From: Nitrosopumilales archaeon | Lineage (GTDB): Archaea > Thermoproteota > Nitrososphaeria > Nitrososphaerales > Nitrosopumilaceae | Length of the DNA: 8,487 nt | Direction of reading: 5' to 3' | Assembly (NCBI GenBank): GCA_016176745.1 | Contig: JACOWO010000011.1 | Coordinates: 1-8,487, forward strand | In this document: positions 1 through 6,700 of the stretch, in pieces | Position numbering within the stretch: the first letter of the stretch is position 1 | How the letters are laid out: every line of letters begins with the position of its first letter | Made by a program: the position numbers and the translations under genes | Notes under the pieces: generated by a model | The model's database searches: none | The model's input: only the letters and a program-made list of their open reading frames with translations | Told to the model about the DNA's origin: nothing

Positions 1-648
1 ACTCAATTAAAAAAACCAAAAACTACTATCTGCGTTGCATTGGATAAATCATTTAACTTCTACTATCATGATAATCTTGATGCGTTAAAACGTGAAGGTG
101 CAAGAATCAAATTTTTTAGCCCAATTTATGATTCTAAACTTCCAACATGCGATGGTCTTTACATAGGTGGTGGATTTCCTGAAATTTTATCTGATTTACT
201 AGAAAAAAAGCAACAAATGAAAAAATCAATAAAAAACGCTGCCGAAAACAACATTCCAATTTATGCAGAATGTGGTGGACTAATGTATCTTACAAGATCT
301 ATCAGCTATGGTAACAAAAAACATCAAATGGTTGGATTATTTGATGCAGAGACTAGAATGGATAAAAAAATGAAATTAAATTATACAAAAGGTAAGATTT
401 CATCAAATTGTTTGATTTCACCAAAATCAACTACATTTCAAGGACACGAATTTCATTATTCTGAAATAGATACACTATCTGATGATTCGAAATTCGCTTA
501 TACTTTGTCTATAGGTGAAGGTATTAAAAACAAGCAAGATGGTTTAATGGAATACAATACTCTTGCATCATACATGCATCTATATTTTGATCATTCAAAA
601 TATGCAAAGAATTTTGTTCAAAACTGTATTAAATTTTCAAGAAGATAA
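1..648 (+). CDS. cbiA: Cobyrinate a,c-diamide synthase, C-terminal part (5' end outside window)
   Basis: The frame is open from base 1 with no start needed, so this is the C-terminal 215 residues of a protein usually about 450 residues long. The family amidates the a and c side chains of (co)cobyrinate using glutamine and ATP in the cytoplasm. Seen directly: the end of the synthetase domain (FNFYYHDNL, then FFSPIYDSKLP) followed by GLYIGGGFPE, which opens the class I glutamine amidotransferase domain. The nucleophile is the Cys in YAECGGLMYL (codon 271-273) and the catalytic His is in SYMHLYF (codon 577-579). A TTG at 40 could be mistaken for a start, but homology clearly continues upstream of it (TTICVALDKSFNFYY). 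It converges with cbiC and the two reading frames overlap by 12 nt at their 3' ends. Naming it CbiA rather than CobB follows the cbi-type neighbours. Nothing looks degenerate. Confidence 0.92.
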   Translation, partial: TQLKKPKTTICVALDKSFNFYYHDNLDALKREGARIKFFSPIYDSKLPTCDGLYIGGGFPEILSDLLEKKQQMKKSIKNAAENNIPIYAECGGLMYLTRSISYGNKKHQMVGLFDAETRMDKKMKLNYTKGKISSNCLISPKSTTFQGHEFHYSEIDTLSDDSKFAYTLSIGEGIKNKQDGLMEYNTLASYMHLYFDHSKYAKNFVQNCIKFSRR

Positions 649-1231
649 TCTTTCTCGTACTAAATTAAAAAGCGCGTTAACTATGGCAGATGCACAAGGA
701 CTACCTCCTTTACGGCCTTTATTTGTTATATAAGGCACATTAATGGTTTGTAACATATCTTTTGATTCTGGTGATGAAACAAAGCCAACTGGTACGCCGA
801 TAACCAGCGCAGGATTTGCTAAGCTTTCCTTAATCATGGATATGACTTCAAAAAGTGCGGTAGGCGCATTACCTACTACAACTACAGAATCATTCATCTC
901 TTTTGCTGCTATACGCATTGCAACTTGTGATCTAGTTTTGTTTTGTTTTTTAGCCAGTAAAATCTTTTAAATTTTTTTTGTTTAAACCACCTAATACTCC
1001 ATCGACATCTACTATTATGTTACAACCATTTCTTAATGCCTCTATACCATTTGAAATTGCATTTTTATGAAAAACTATCTTATTGTCTCGTGCAAAGTCA
1101 AAATCTGCTGTAGCATGTATAACGCGTCTAACAATAGGCCATTCATGTTTATCATAATGATGAGACCCAATTTCACTATCTATAATTTTCATACTCTCGT
1201 CTTCTATTGCTTGACCTTTTTCAGTTTGCAT
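637..1231 (-). pseudogene. cbiC: Cobalt-precorrin-8 methylmutase, broken by an internal deletion and frameshift
   Basis: CbiC moves the C11 methyl group of cobalt-precorrin-8 to C12, giving cobyrinate. The N-terminal part ends at a stop at 952-950. It carries RVIHATADFDFA with the expected active-site His, and DVDGVLGGLNKKNLKDF. The C-terminal part resumes in another frame as LLAKKQNKTRSQVAMRIAAKE, then VVGNAPTAL, GVPVGFVSSPESK and GRKGGSPCASAIVNAL. At the junction (about 952-961) the family normally has some 15 further residues, including the CYISDP-like stretch. These bases are absent, so the lesion is a deletion of roughly 40-45 nt not divisible by three, not a single-base slip. The fragments span about 950-1231 and 637-966. 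The start is taken as ATG 1231, overlapping the cbiX end by 11 nt; a TTG at 1237 is also in frame. As written, the enzyme should be inactive, although both halves look well conserved. Confidence 0.85.
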
Positions 1232-1973
1232 TTTCAACTTCCCTAGCTCGTTCTAGAATCAAATCAATCATTTTGTTATCTGTTCCAATATGCTTGGTGA
1301 TAAGCACATTTTTTAGATTTGATTTTTTGATAGCAGGATTAAGATCTTCATATATGTCTCTTTTTACATGAGCGCCTTCATGAAGAAAATAAAAAACTAT
1401 TGCTACAATTTTTGGATTATTATTTTTACATTTATCAATTCCTTGTTCAATAGTAGGTTCTTCAATTTCTAAAAAACAATGACTAACATTTCTATATGTA
1501 GATGCCAAACCCTTTACTACATATCTTATTGCTAACTGTGCATTTGGATCCTTGCTTCCATGTCCTATAATTAGAACATCAACTTCTTTTTTTGCAAGTT
1601 TGATTTTATTTTTCTCAAGAACGGTAGAGATTCTATTATCTACTAATTCTATCATAGTTTTATGCATGCTCATAGGTTTTGTGATAATGAATTTTACATT
1701 GGTTTTTGATTGAAGTTTCATCGCATCATTTACAACAGCTTTGACTTTCCTGCCTGGATAAAGAAAATATGGAACGATCGTAAGAGCATCAATCTCACTA
1801 GTGAGACATTTTTCTATGCCATCTTTTATGTATGGTGGAATAACTTCTAAAAAACAATAATCTGCATAGAAATAATCTCCTTTTTCTTTTACTTTTTTAC
1901 ATATAAAATCAAGCTCATCTTTGACTTCTTTTTCTCTGCTACCTCTATCGATTAGTAATAGTGCACGTTTCAA
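1221..1973 (-). CDS. cbiX: Sirohydrochlorin cobaltochelatase, long two-domain CbiX
   Basis: A 250-residue protein made of two tandem CbiX repeats. It inserts Co2+ into sirohydrochlorin at the start of the oxygen-independent cobalamin pathway. The N-terminal repeat (about 1-115) has LLLIDRGSREKE and PYFLYPGRKVK. The C-terminal repeat (about 131-250) has VLIIGHGSKDP and FYFLHEGAHVKRDI. Aligning the repeats, the two metal-binding/catalytic His positions are filled only in the C-terminal repeat (H138 and H202); the N-terminal repeat has R10 and K76. The active site therefore appears to sit in the C-terminal half, with the N-terminal half structural. The start is TTG 1973, which overlaps the cbiG stop codon (TTGA), implying translational coupling; no ATG lies nearby in frame. 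A ferrochelatase role for sirohaem cannot be excluded from sequence, but the cbi neighbours favour cobalt. Confidence 0.9.
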   Translation of the reverse strand: MKRALLLIDRGSREKEVKDELDFICKKVKEKGDYFYADYCFLEVIPPYIKDGIEKCLTSEIDALTIVPYFLYPGRKVKAVVNDAMKLQSKTNVKFIITKPMSMHKTMIELVDNRISTVLEKNKIKLAKKEVDVLIIGHGSKDPNAQLAIRYVVKGLASTYRNVSHCFLEIEEPTIEQGIDKCKNNNPKIVAIVFYFLHEGAHVKRDIYEDLNPAIKKSNLKNVLITKHIGTDNKMIDLILERAREVENAN

Positions 1974-3028
1974 CGTGGGAACCTCGCAATAGCTATTGTA
2001 AGATTGGGAGGAAATTTTTGTTTTTCAACTAATAATTTACCTCCTGAACCCTTTATTGCAGCAGCTTCAGAAACACTTGGAGTACCTTCAAATGACAATA
2101 CGGTTTCAGATGGATTTGGTATAGTTATTTTAGCTAACTCTTCTTTTTCAAAATATTCAATTGATACTTTCATTTCTTTTCCTAACTCAACCAGTCCTTG
2201 AACATTTTGTTCTTTCTTTAATGTAACAAATTTAGCTATAGATTTCTCACTTAGTTTGTATTTCTTAAAACAAAAATCTAAACCCTCCCTGATAATCTCC
2301 TTTGAAGTATCCCAATGTAAACCGACACCAACCACTAGAGTCAAAGGTCTGTACATTACAACATCTTTAAGAATTCTTGATTCTTGAATATCTCTATCAG
2401 TTATTAGTAAATAACCTTTTGATGATGATTTTTTTAGATCTTCTATGGAAGAATAAATTGTTACATTAGGTGGTAATTCTTTATTCCACCAATTTTTTTC
2501 TCCAGCATCTTGGTAGATGCCAATTTTTTCTTCATTTACCATATATGCACTAACTTTTGTTACAGTAGAATCATCTTCTATTTTCCAACCAAATTCTCTA
2601 CCAAGTAGATCTACAGCAATGGTTTGGTTTACGTCAGCTGCTGTAGTAACTACAGGCATAGCTCCAAGCTTCTCTGCTATTTCTTCTGTAAGTTTATTTG
2701 CACCGCCTAAATGGCCAGATAAAACACTTATGACAAACTTTGTTTTGTCGTCTATTACGATTACCGCAGGATCCGTTTTTTTATCCTTAAGATGTGGAGA
2801 AATAAGCCTTATCACAGCACCTAATGAAAATATGCAGACAATAGCATCATTTGTCTTAAAAAGATTAACAATTTTACTTGTAGTTGAATCAGAATACCAT
2901 TCTACATTATTGTCATTATTAGAGAACTTTGTTGGTGCATAAATTTGCCATGACTTGAAAAGATCCTTTAATTTTAAACCAATCTTTACTCCATTTTTTG
3001 TAATTGCAAGAACAGCTACCTTTTCCAT
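1970..3028 (-). CDS. cbiG: Cobalt-precorrin-5A hydrolase CbiG
   Basis: A full-length CbiG (352 residues). The family opens the delta-lactone of cobalt-precorrin-5A, releasing acetaldehyde to give cobalt-precorrin-5B, the substrate of CbiD encoded just upstream. Seen: an N-terminal domain with a hydrophobic strand and VCIFSLGAVIRLISPHL (about 64-80); the conserved core SVLSGHLGGAN (101-111) and PVVTTAADVN (125-134); a variable middle; and a C-terminal CobE-like domain with LVVGVGLHWDT (231-241) and EGTPSVSEAAA (314-324). ATG 3028 starts the protein 40 nt after the cbiD stop; a short inverted repeat lies across this spacer and ends on the A of the start codon. The stop overlaps the cbiX start. 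The frame is intact throughout. The C-terminal domain lacks the GCRRG-like sequence recalled for many CbiG/CobE proteins and has GLHWD there. Confidence 0.92.
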   Translation of the reverse strand: MEKVAVLAITKNGVKIGLKLKDLFKSWQIYAPTKFSNNDNNVEWYSDSTTSKIVNLFKTNDAIVCIFSLGAVIRLISPHLKDKKTDPAVIVIDDKTKFVISVLSGHLGGANKLTEEIAEKLGAMPVVTTAADVNQTIAVDLLGREFGWKIEDDSTVTKVSAYMVNEEKIGIYQDAGEKNWWNKELPPNVTIYSSIEDLKKSSSKGYLLITDRDIQESRILKDVVMYRPLTLVVGVGLHWDTSKEIIREGLDFCFKKYKLSEKSIAKFVTLKKEQNVQGLVELGKEMKVSIEYFEKEELAKITIPNPSETVLSFEGTPSVSEAAAIKGSGGKLLVEKQKFPPNLTIAIARFPR

Positions 3029-3051
3029 AAACTAGCCTGCGGATTAGTTTA
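3028..3051 (-). repeat. Inverted repeat at the cbiG start codon
   Basis: On the transcribed strand TAAACTA and TAGTTTA form a perfect 7-bp stem around a 10-nt loop (ATCCGCAGGC) in the cbiD-cbiG spacer. The last base of the stem is the A of the cbiG ATG. In mRNA this could partly cover the start codon or act as a processing site. The stem is AT-rich and weak, so the role is an inference and chance is possible. Confidence 0.35.
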
Positions 3052-3068
3052 ATAAAATTCCAATGTTC

Positions 3069-4172
3069 TTAAGCGTATTTTGCCAAGACTTTACCATCAA
3101 AATCAAACAACATGACTTGAATGGGAACTTTATTCTCTGAATGCTTTCTCATTTGTCTATATACCTCAAAACAGATCTTATCAAAGAATCCTTCTACATG
3201 ATTTTCTTTTACTATATCTTGGACATGTCGTGCTGTATTTGCTTTCTGTATTTGCTCAATTACAGATTTACTAGCATTACACTTTTCTGCTACCTCTGCT
3301 AGAAAATTTGTATCAACCTTGGAACCTTTAACATGAGTTTGCTTAACACCAGTTGCTAGTTTTGCAAGTTTTCCTATAAAACCTGCAACATAGGCCTTCT
3401 TGATTTCTTTTTTTACACACTGTTGAATAGCATACGCAGCAAAATCCCCCATCTGAACAAAACAATGATCTGGAAGATCAATTATATTTCTTGAAAATTC
3501 TTCACTTCTACCACCAGTTGTAAGGACAACAATATCATTTCCCATTGCAATAGATACATCCAAGTTTTGTCGAATTGATGCAGCAAATGATGCTGTTGAA
3601 TATGGTATGACTATGCCACTTGTGCCAAGAATTGAGATGCCTCCTACAATACCAAGTCTTGGATTATCGGTTTTAGCAGCTAACTCTTTACCTTTTGGCA
3701 CAGATATAATTACTCTAAGACCATTTTTCTGAAGCAATTCTTCTGCCACATTTCTTATGTTCTCAATAATCATTTTTTTAGGTGTAGGATTTACCGCAGC
3801 TTTTCCAATTTCTAAACCTAAACCCGGTTTTGTAACTATGCCAACTCCTTCTCCACCATTAATTTCAATCTGATTTACGTTAGCTGTTAAAGACAAATCT
3901 ACAAAAATTTCCGCACCATGTGTAACATCAGGATCATCTCCAGCATCTTTAATTACAGAACATTTTGAGCTAGTTTTGTTAAATTTACAACTTTGAACTA
4001 TAATTGTAATAGTCTTTCCTTTTGGCAGGTCAACACTGACAGATTCTATTTTTTCTTGATTAATGATTGCCAATACACATGCTTTTGATGATGCAGTAGC
4101 ACATGTTCCTGTCGTATAACCAGTTCTTAGCTTACCTTTTGGCTTTTCTGATATCACAGAGGAAATTTTCAA
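3069..4172 (-). CDS. cbiD: Cobalt-precorrin-5B C1-methyltransferase CbiD
   Basis: A 367-residue protein, normal length for CbiD, which transfers a methyl group from S-adenosylmethionine to C1 of the ring after CbiG has acted. The hallmark N-terminal motif KLRTGYTTGTCATA is at about 14-27. Further conserved blocks are VIKDAGDDPDVTHGAEIFV, GGEGVGIVTKPGLGLEIGKAAVNP, RLGIVGGISILGTSGIV and FIGKLAKLATGVKQTH. The frame is unbroken. The start is taken as TTG 4172, since no ATG precedes the motif; GTG 4157 is an alternative that would remove five residues. The J-domain gene ends 24 nt upstream on the same strand, so the two are probably co-transcribed, and cbiG follows 40 nt downstream. The order D-G places consecutive pathway steps together. 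Confidence 0.93.
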   Translation of the reverse strand: MKISSVISEKPKGKLRTGYTTGTCATASSKACVLAIINQEKIESVSVDLPKGKTITIIVQSCKFNKTSSKCSVIKDAGDDPDVTHGAEIFVDLSLTANVNQIEINGGEGVGIVTKPGLGLEIGKAAVNPTPKKMIIENIRNVAEELLQKNGLRVIISVPKGKELAAKTDNPRLGIVGGISILGTSGIVIPYSTASFAASIRQNLDVSIAMGNDIVVLTTGGRSEEFSRNIIDLPDHCFVQMGDFAAYAIQQCVKKEIKKAYVAGFIGKLAKLATGVKQTHVKGSKVDTNFLAEVAEKCNASKSVIEQIQKANTARHVQDIVKENHVEGFFDKICFEVYRQMRKHSENKVPIQVMLFDFDGKVLAKYA

Positions 4173-4195
4173 TTTTATGTTTTAACTCTTCTTGG

Positions 4196-4645
4196 TTATT
4201 TTAAAACCTCATACAAAATGATCCAAATTGCCATTAGTACCAAGCCTCCATAAAGCATAAAGTGAGTTACTCGTTGTGATATTGGTTTTTCTTGGTTATG
4301 TGATACAGATTCTTGCATGTTTTTTCTAAAACTATGTATAAATTCTGAAAAATTTTGTTGGTAAAAATAAAATTCATGATTCATCTTTTTATCATAATAA
4401 TTCCAAAATTCTGCATGAGCTGATTCCACATTCTTATTAGATTTTTGATTCTCTTTTTTTTGCGTTAATTTAAGGAATTGATAAGCTTCTGTTATTTCTT
4501 TGAATTTTTGTGAAGCGCTAGTATCATTCTTATTTTTATCTGGATGATATTTTAGTGATAACGTTCTGTATGCATGTTTAATTTCATTTAGTGAAGCAGT
4601 ATCTTGCAAACCAAGTGTTTTATAGCAGGAACCGATATCTGACAT
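4196..4645 (-). CDS. J-domain (DnaJ-like) protein with a C-terminal membrane anchor
   Basis: A 149-residue protein with an N-terminal J-domain (about 6-60): [20 protein letters not shown], then KYHPDKNK with the HPD motif at 34-36, and [13 protein letters not shown]-domains stimulate the ATPase of an Hsp70 partner. There is no Gly/Phe region, zinc finger or client-binding C-terminal domain, so this is a class III J-protein rather than true DnaJ. A Lys/Asn/Glu-rich linker with an aromatic stretch (EFYFYQQNF) leads to one hydrophobic segment at the extreme C-terminus (about 129-147, [19 protein letters not shown]). This suggests a tail anchor with the J-domain in the cytoplasm. ATG 4645 is the clear start. 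It heads the minus-strand run into cbiD, 24 nt away, and is divergent from the SDR gene. Whether it helps cobalamin enzymes or is merely co-transcribed cannot be told. Confidence 0.82.
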   Translation of the reverse strand: MSDIGSCYKTLGLQDTASLNEIKHAYRTLSLKYHPDKNKNDTSASQKFKEITEAYQFLKLTQKKENQKSNKNVESAHAEFWNYYDKKMNHEFYFYQQNFSEFIHSFRKNMQESVSHNQEKPISQRVTHFMLYGGLVLMAIWIILYEVLK

Positions 4646-4684
4646 TTAACTTTAGAATAATAACTTTAAAATTAAAAGTTATAG
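4646..4684. promoter_or_regulatory. Divergent promoter with three TAACTTT elements
   Basis: The whole 39-bp spacer separates two divergent start codons. TAACTTTA occurs twice in the same orientation (4647-4654 and 4661-4668) and TAACTTT occurs once inverted (4675-4681), so copies two and three form a 7-nt-arm palindrome with a 7-nt spacer. The symmetric TTTAAA at 4665-4670 lies about 22 nt upstream of the J-protein ATG and about 17 or 26 nt upstream of the two candidate SDR ATGs, so it could be a TATA box for both directions and implies leaderless or nearly leaderless mRNAs. The repeated element could be an operator, but the sequence is very AT-rich and this is an inference. Confidence 0.45.
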
Positions 4685-5569
4685 ATGACTTTTATGGAAA
4701 AACCAAATAAATTATGTGTAGCCATTAGTGGTGCTAATGGATTTGTAGGAAAAAATCTTAGAAGGCTACTACATAAAAAGGGAATAGATCTAGTTTCTAT
4801 TACACGAAGGAATCTCCATAATTATAAATTTGAAACTAAGATACTTTCTCCTAATTTATCTAAAAACATCCCTATCTCAAAACTAAACAAATGTCATGCA
4901 TTTATTCATCTAATTGGAACAGGAAAACAGAACACTACTACAGATTATGAATATGTTAATGTTGGTTTAACAAAAAATGCAGTAGCTATTTGTAAGAAAG
5001 CTAAAATTAAAAAATTTATTTTTATCAGTGGTCTAGGAGTTTCAAAAAATACTACATCTGCCTATTTTATTTCAAAATATAAAGCTGAACAATTGATTAT
5101 TAATTCAAAACTAAACTATACAATACTTCGAGCGTCGTACATAATAGGCAAAAATGATCCACTTTCAATATCTCTTACTAGACAAATTAAACATGGAACT
5201 ATTATAATTCCTGGCTCTGGTACATATCATCTACAACCTATATCTGTAAATGATGTTGCTGAAGTAATCTACAGAGCTTTAATTTCTAAAAAATTTTTAA
5301 ATAAAGTTATTGATTTAGTTGGTCCTCAAACAGTAACTTTTGAAAAATATGTTAAAATTTTTAAAAACAAAAAATCAGCAAAAATTAAAAAAATTAAACT
5401 TGAAAATGCTTACTATGATGCATTACATAATCTAAAAAGCGTTTTTGGAATAGAGGATTTGAATATACTTGTAGGAGATTTTATAGGAAATCATGAAAAA
5501 TTAAAAAAACTATCTAAAATGAAATTTCAAACATATTTAGAAGTATTACAAGCCCGCGGCTTGTCTTAA
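4685..5569 (+). CDS. Atypical SDR NAD(P)-binding protein, NDUFA9-like epimerase family
   Basis: About 294 residues. The N-terminal Rossmann motif [14 protein letters not shown] (GxxGxxG) binds NAD(P). Then come [22 protein letters not shown] and [11 protein letters not shown], followed by the SDR catalytic-type [11 protein letters not shown] (YxxxK) and [16 protein letters not shown]. The late part, [17 protein letters not shown] and [15 protein letters not shown], matches the atypical SDR group that includes the complex I subunit NDUFA9 and related nucleoside-diphosphate-sugar epimerase-like proteins. The substrate is unknown; a role in quinone or respiratory-complex biology is only suggested by the family. 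There is no signal peptide or membrane span. ATG 4685 is used; ATG 4694, three codons in, is equally plausible and fits a TTTAAA box about 26 nt upstream. It converges with metK, overlapping its corrected 3' end by 24 nt. Confidence 0.82.
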   Translation: MTFMEKPNKLCVAISGANGFVGKNLRRLLHKKGIDLVSITRRNLHNYKFETKILSPNLSKNIPISKLNKCHAFIHLIGTGKQNTTTDYEYVNVGLTKNAVAICKKAKIKKFIFISGLGVSKNTTSAYFISKYKAEQLIINSKLNYTILRASYIIGKNDPLSISLTRQIKHGTIIIPGSGTYHLQPISVNDVAEVIYRALISKKFLNKVIDLVGPQTVTFEKYVKIFKNKKSAKIKKIKLENAYYDALHNLKSVFGIEDLNILVGDFIGNHEKLKKLSKMKFQTYLEVLQARGLS

Positions 5570-6681
5570 TAATTCTGCTTTGTTAGTTTTTTCCCATTCA
5601 AATTCAGGCTCATTTCTACCAAAATGTCCATACGCTGCAGTTTTTTTGTAAATCGGTCTCTTGAGATTTAAATGTGCTATGATGGCAGATGGCCGTAAAT
5701 CAAAGTGTTTTCTAACTAGGTTTTCAATGTCTTCTTCTGGAATTTTTCCAGTTCTGATACACCTATCGCATAAGCTACTTGAACTTCACATTTTTCAGCA
5801 AGACCTGCAGCAACTATATTTTTTGCTATGTATCTGCACATGTAGCAGGCAGATCTATCAACCTTTGATGGATCTTTACCTGAAAATGCTCCTCCTCCAT
5901 GTCTTCCTTGACCACCATATGTATCGACAATTATCTTTCTTCCAGTTAAACCAGAATCCCCATGAGGCCCACCAATTTCAAATTTGCCTGTTGGGTTAAT
6001 GTGAATTTTTATTTTATCATTCCATAAATTTCCACAAACTGGCTTGATAACTTTATCAATTATCTTATTTGATATTTCATCATTGGATACATTTGGTGCG
6101 TGTTGAGTAGAAATTACTATGGCTTCAATTCTTTTTGGTTTGCCATCTACATATTCTACGGAAACCTGTGATTTTCCATCAGGTCTTACCCATGGTAATT
6201 CCAAAGTTTTTCTTACTTCTGCAAGTCTTTTTGTCAATTTATGAGCTAGAATTATAGGCATTGGCATTAGCTCCTGCGTTTCATTTGTTGCATAACCAAA
6301 CATAAGGCCTTGGTCGCCAGCACCCTGATCTTTTCCTTCTCCAGAAGTAACTCCTTGACTGATGTTTGGGCTTTGTTTATGTAATCTTATCATGATCTCA
6401 CAAGAATTTGCATCAAACAATAATTCTGGATTATCGTAACCAATCTCTCTTATTGTTTTTCTAACGATCTCTTCTTGTGCTTGTTTATCAAATTTTGCAG
6501 TGGATGTTACTTCTCCCACAACAGCTACGAAATCTGTTGTAGTCATTGTTTCAATAGCAACACGCGAATCAGGATCTTGTCTTAAATATTCATCTAAAAA
6601 TGCGTCAGAAATCTGATCACATATCTTATCAGGATGTCCTTCGGTTACAGATTCTGAAGTAAAAATATACGATCTTGTCAT
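5546..6681 (-). pseudogene. metK: S-adenosylmethionine synthetase (bacterial-type MetK), internal deletion with frameshift
   Basis: MetK makes S-adenosylmethionine from methionine and ATP, and supplies the methyl donor used by corrin-ring methylases such as CbiD. Counting from ATG 6681, seen blocks are GHPDK (15-19), [15 protein letters not shown] (120 on), [17 protein letters not shown] (263 on) and [10 protein letters not shown] (to 310). The frame then runs into unrelated residues and a stop at 5718-5716. In a different frame the true C-terminus resumes at about 5752: [20 protein letters not shown], then [15 protein letters not shown] and [11 protein letters not shown], ending with TAA at 5548-5546. 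About ten residues (consensus PVSVLVDTFG-like) are missing between SE and TGK. Restoring them gives about 388 residues, the normal size. GTG 6690 is also in frame, but ATG 6681 gives the usual [16 protein letters not shown]-terminus. The LSm gene ends 19 nt upstream. Such a gene is normally essential, so artefact or strain mixture must be considered. Confidence 0.87.
5549..5563. repeat. GC-rich inverted repeat in the SDR/metK 3' overlap
   Basis: CAAGCC and GGCTTG form a perfect 6-bp stem around CGC, standing out in an AT-rich region. It lies where the two convergent coding sequences overlap, and it encodes the last residues of both proteins. It could stall or stabilise the 3' ends of both transcripts. 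On the plus strand the nearest T-run is about 25 nt downstream in the antisense of metK. The function is inferred and the evidence weak. Confidence 0.3.
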
Positions 6682-6700
6682 CAGAAACACGTGTGATTAG

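Noticed and set aside
945..970. Programmed frameshifting at the A-rich run in cbiC (or an intron/intein)
   Set aside because: A ribosomal slip would join the frames but not restore about 15 missing conserved residues; introns and inteins add sequence, while here sequence is lost.
743..970. Plus-strand open frame opposite cbiC
   Set aside because: Antisense shadow; the minus strand encodes clearly conserved CbiC residues.
2004..2942. Two plus-strand open frames opposite cbiG
   Set aside because: No recognisable protein features, and the opposite strand is a full-length conserved gene.
3029..3068. Cobalamin riboswitch between cbiD and cbiG
   Set aside because: The spacer is only 40 nt, far too short, and shows no B12-box-like sequence.
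5740..5765. A naturally shorter MetK ending at 5716
   Set aside because: The residues after SE are unrelated to MetK, while the conserved C-terminus ([14 protein letters not shown]) is present right behind in another frame.
5661..5999. Plus-strand open frame opposite metK
   Set aside because: Shadow of metK; low-complexity Leu/His-rich product without family likeness.
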